DNA from: an uncultured Flavobacteriaceae bacterium
Lineage (GTDB): Bacteria; Bacteroidota; Bacteroidia; Flavobacteriales; Flavobacteriaceae
Reading direction: 5' to 3'
Assembly (NCBI GenBank): GCA_947495135.1
Contig: CANLXN010000010.1
Span: 62,001-126,000, forward strand
DNA length: 64,000 nucleotides
Of the stretch, positions 61,601 to 64,000 are shown in pieces. A model generated the notes under the pieces. It searched no databases. It was given only the letters and a program-made list of their open reading frames with translations, and had not been told where the DNA came from. The position numbers and the translations under genes are program-made. Every line of letters begins with the position of its first letter. Within the stretch, counting starts at the first letter, position 1.

Positions 61601-61737
61601 AGAAAATGGTAATGCGGCTAGTCGTAAATCAGTTTAAACGCGAGCATAAAATTGATGTGACTACAACAGATGTAAAACGCATTAATAGCATCATTGTAAA
61701 AGAATACATGAACGAATACAACGGAAACGTTGCTTAA
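58669..61737 (+). CDS. hsdR: type I restriction endonuclease subunit R
   Basis: A 1022-residue protein started at ATG 58669 (MIFNEDSRVKIPSILHL); a TTG 39 nt upstream is also possible. The N-terminal nuclease has FRPDIILLINGMPLVFIEVKKPN (PD...ExK, about residues 118-137). The SF2 translocase follows: Walker A HTQGSGKTAL (about 313), FYFIVDRLDLLTQASREF, the DEVH box FFLDEVHRSYN (about 425), LTGTPLLG, and the C-terminal FVYNMLLTGFDAKRLKKLY and LLQTLTRVNRTYK motifs. It cuts DNA when HsdM/HsdS find unmodified sites. The hsdM gene follows after 7 nt. Confidence 0.96.
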   Translation: MIFNEDSRVKIPSILHLIQLGYTYLSLKDNSWDESSNIFRDIFDQQIQNINPGLSDNDVNKVFDDVSLSLENEDLGRAFYKRLIDQSGTKLIDFENFDNNSFHVVTELTYQKDDESFRPDIILLINGMPLVFIEVKKPNNRDGILAEHRRMKMRFQNKKFRKFINITQLMVFSNNMQYSDDDTQMLEGAFYSTTNYKKPIFNFFREEETFDLGKLLKPISDETETFVLKDTNLLSIKTNKEYQSNKNPNTATNSISTSLFQRERLKFILRYAFAYVEEEKGLEKHVMRYPQLFATKAIENRLDNDVKKGIIWHTQGSGKTALAFFNVKHLTDYYQKKNIIPKFYFIVDRLDLLTQASREFNARGLVVHKVNSREEFSKDIKSTEVIHNSSGKAEITVVNIQKFKDDPDVIKNNDYNLSVQRIFFLDEVHRSYNPKGSFLANLELADKHSIKIGLTGTPLLGSEYNSRSLFGDYIHKYYYNLSIKDGYTLRLIREEIETNYKLVLQEALESIKVLQGNIEKKKLFADHRFVEPMIDYIVKDIEQARISLNDNSIGGMVVCDSSEQAKMMYEIFQNTYAEQTNMVFDQAAEESASYGDKNRNESKVKTAQVILHDIGTKQDRREWVSDFKAGKLDLLFVYNMLLTGFDAKRLKKLYIGRKIKSHNLLQTLTRVNRTYKMHKYGYVVDFADIQKEFDKTNQDYFNELQSELGDEMQHYTNLFKTPQEIQEEIEEIKDVLFRFDTDNATIFGDQISEINDRTEIRKIAKALNNSKDLYNLIRLSGNFELLEKLDFRKLTILSRLTNDRLGLINTRIALENNVETDNILNTALEDVIFAFTKVKEEEMILADELKNTLGRTREMLAGNFDQKDPIFVSLKEELERLFKKKNLSEVSKEDMEANIKALNTIYDKAKKLERENQLLRAKYDYDAKYARIHKRLMETDPLTDTERKLFEALKGLKDAIDTEILQNSKLLENESYVEKMVMRLVVNQFKREHKIDVTTTDVKRINSIIVKEYMNEYNGNVA

Positions 61738-61744
61738 CTAATAT

Positions 61745-63372
61745 ATGACAACTACAGTACAATTTGAAGCGAAAACCAAAGCACTCATTGACGATCTAAA
61801 AAGCGTCTGTGCCAATTATGGTTTAGGAAATGATGGAAACGAATTTAAAATCATCACCCAAGTGTTTTTATATAAATTCTTAAATGATAAATATGTTTAC
61901 GAATTAAAACAATTAGAACCTGCTTTAGCTAAAGCTGATGATTTTGATGAAGCCTTAAAGCAATATTCTGATGATGATTTAGAATTGCTCACTATGCAGA
62001 TTAGTGAGAATACGGCACGCATTGCACCTAAAAATTTGTTGTCACGCTTATTCGAACAACAAAACAAAGATAAATTTGCAGACATTTTTGATCAAACCCT
62101 ACTCAATGTTGCTAAAGATAATATTGATATTTTCTCGGTACTTACACAAGGTGGCGAAAAAGTAGTCTTGTTTGAAAACCTAAGCAAGTATGTAACCGAT
62201 AACAAAGATGCCTTTTGCAAAGCCATAGTAAACAAACTGGTAAATTTTAGTTTTGAACATATCTTCACACAGAAGTTCGATTTCTTTGCAACCATTTTTG
62301 AATATTTAATTAAAGATTATAACTCAAATAGTGGGGGAAAGTATGCTGAGTATTTCACACCTCACGCAGTCGCTAAAATTATGGCTGCCTGTTTGGTAAC
62401 CGAAGACAATGTAAATAATGCCACCTGTTATGATCCTAGTGCAGGTTCTGGTACTTTGCTCATGAATTTGGCACATGCCATTGGTGAAGATAAATGTACC
62501 ATCTACTCACAAGATATTTCACAAAAATCTTCTGCATTATTGCGTTTAAACCTTATTTTAAACAATCTGGTACATTCCATACAAAACATTATACAAGGCA
62601 ATACCATTTTAAGTCCTTATCATAAACAAGACGATGGACAATTAGACCAGTTTGATTATATCGTATCCAACCCACCATTTAAGTTAGATTTTAGCGATTA
62701 TAGTGCAGATTAGATAGTAAAGCCAATAAAGAACGCTTTTTTGCAGGCATTCCAAAAGTACCAGCCAAGAAGAAAGACTCTATGGCTATTTACCTATTGT
62801 TCATACAGCATATCATGCACAGTTTAACATCAAAAGGAAAAGCCGCTATTGTTGTGCCAACAGGTTTTATTACAGCACAATCTGGTATTGATAAAAAGAT
62901 TAGAAAAAAACTGGTAGAAAGCAAAATGTTAGCAGGTGTCGTAAGTATGCCGTCTAACATATTTGCAACGACTGGGACTAATGTAAGTATTTTGTTTTTA
63001 GACAAAACCAATACTAAAGATGTAGTGTTGGTAGATGCCTCTAATTTAGGAAGCAAAGTCAAAGACAGCAATGGCAACCAAAAGACTTTATTAAGTGAGA
63101 AAGAAGAGCAGAGAATAATAGATGTTTTTAATGCTAAAGAAGTACAAGATGACTTTTCTGTAGTGGTTAGTTATGAAGACATTGAAGCCAAAAACTATTC
63201 GTTGAGTGCAGGACAGTATTTTGAAATTAAAATTGAATATATTGATATTACAGCGGAAGAGTTTAATGCTAAAATAAAAGGTTTTGAAAGTAAATTGGGA
63301 GCCTTGTTTTCTGAATCAAAAAAATTAGAAAAGGAAATTCAGAGTAATTTGAAAGAATTGAACTATGAATGA
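61745..63372 (+). pseudogene. hsdM: type I DNA methyltransferase subunit M, frameshifted
   Basis: The reading frame gives an HsdM from the N-terminal helical domain through the SAM motif CYDPSAGSGTLLMNLA and the catalytic NPPF (VSNPPFKLDFSDYSAD), then meets TAG at 62711-62713. The rest of HsdM, from SKANKERFFAGIP to the natural end at 63372, is intact in the frame one base back. GATTAGATAGT where GATTTAGATAGT is expected means a single T is missing near 62711. It is otherwise of normal length (about 542 residues). Either a true null mutation or a base error; without HsdM the HsdR would not act or would be unprotected, so an error is plausible. Confidence 0.85.
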
Positions 63373-64000
63373 ATTCAGATTAAAGGATTTACTAGAAATA
63401 AAGAATGGTAGAGATTACAAGCATCTAAATGATGGTTCTATACCTGTTTATGGGAGTGGTGGCTTAATGAGATACGTTGATGAATCCCTTTATGATGGAA
63501 AAAGTATTTTATTACCTAGAAAAGGAACTTTAAGTAATATACAGTATGTAAACGAATCATTTTGGACAGTTGATACTATTTATTATTCGATTGTTGACGA
63601 AGATAAGGCTGATCCATACTTCTTATATAATTATATCAAACTATTAGATTTAGAGCACTTAAACTCTGGTACAGGTGTTCCAAGTATGACATTTGGTGCT
63701 TACTATGATGTGCCAATTATTCTACCTGATCTTACTATACAAAAACAAATCGCCAAAGTCTTATCCGATTTAGATGCTAAGATTGAAGTCAACAACAAAA
63801 TCAACCAAGATTTAGAGGTGATGACAAAAACGATTTACGACTATTGGTTTGTACAGTTTGATTTTCCAGATGCTAATGGTAAGCCTTATAAATCGTCTGG
63901 TGGAACAATGGTGTATAATGAGGAGTTGAAACGTGAGATTCCTGAGGGTTGGGAAGTTAAAAAAATCAACGATATAGCTAAAACTGGCTCTGGAGGAACA
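63365..64000 (+). CDS. hsdS: type I restriction specificity subunit, 3' end outside window
   Basis: The frame starts ATG at 63365, overlapping the hsdM end by 8 nt, and is open to the window edge (212 residues). The first target-recognition domain (LLEIKNGRDYKHLNDGSIPVYGSGG, later SGTGVPSMTFGAYYDVPIILP) is followed by the conserved central helix (QKQIAKVLSDLDAKIEVNNKIN) and the start of the second half (IPEGWEVKKINDIAKTGSGGT). It decides the DNA sequence recognised by the system. The second recognition domain is not in the window. Confidence 0.9.
   Translation, partial: MNEFRLKDLLEIKNGRDYKHLNDGSIPVYGSGGLMRYVDESLYDGKSILLPRKGTLSNIQYVNESFWTVDTIYYSIVDEDKADPYFLYNYIKLLDLEHLNSGTGVPSMTFGAYYDVPIILPDLTIQKQIAKVLSDLDAKIEVNNKINQDLEVMTKTIYDYWFVQFDFPDANGKPYKSSGGTMVYNEELKREIPEGWEVKKINDIAKTGSGGT

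Noticed and set aside
63365-64000. A large serine recombinase or mobile element at the type I locus
   Set aside because: The sequence reads as a normal HsdS; no transposase or recombinase is visible before the window ends.

Overview
The window looks like chromosomal DNA from a member of the Flavobacteriaceae (Bacteroidota). The signs are a giant secreted protein with a type IX secretion C-terminal signal, many short lipoproteins, promoters of the TTTG-N19-TANNTTTG type, a fused MoaC-MoaB protein, a Flavo-1-like intergenic RNA element and low overall GC.

Region 1 (1-14276) is a gene-cassette array of integron type. At least 16 cassettes, all read on the minus strand, are separated by 17 imperfectly palindromic repeats of about 140 bp that resemble attC sites. 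The two ends of each cassette are complementary to each other and differ from cassette to cassette, as expected if each attC is split on integration. The cassettes carry mostly unknown small secreted, lipoprotein or membrane genes, plus a MarC-type membrane protein, an alpha/beta hydrolase, an esterase, an acetolactate-decarboxylase-like lipoprotein, a DUF4365-like protein and a two-gene cassette with a broken Trypco2-like gene. At the proximal end sits the C-terminal remnant of a tyrosine recombinase that has lost a catalytic Arg and is joined directly to the stop codon of a slightly shortened coaD.

Region 2 (14.3-25.7 kb) is ordinary chromosome: coaD, ddl, a PASTA protein, an RluD-type pseudouridine synthase, two tandem paralogous lipoproteins, yaaA, a uracil-DNA-glycosylase-fold protein and the 1394-residue T9SS cargo protein.

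Region 3 (26-32.8 kb) is a complete trpEGDCFBA operon on the minus strand. It is preceded by a very clear ribosome-mediated attenuator: an 18-residue leader peptide with three consecutive Trp codons, a terminator hairpin and an alternative pairing. Then follow yceI and marR (minus) and a thioredoxin/redoxin/rhodanese group (plus).

Region 4 (36.7-45.3 kb) is the most interesting part. It is a tightly packed four-gene operon (gaps 2, 2 and 5 nt) encoding a caspase-like peptidase, a bacterial gasdermin, a CHAT-type peptidase and an nSTAND NTPase with one membrane segment and WD40 repeats. By analogy with known bacterial gasdermin systems this is probably an abortive-infection (cell-suicide) defence locus: sensor ATPase, proteases, pore. 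The two-protease plus membrane-anchored WD40 sensor arrangement is, as far as I can tell, not a standard textbook layout.

Region 5 (45.7-64 kb) holds xylBA, an 11-gene molybdenum-cofactor and molybdo-hydroxylase operon on the minus strand, and the start of a type I restriction-modification locus (hsdR, frameshifted hsdM, partial hsdS) that runs off the window.
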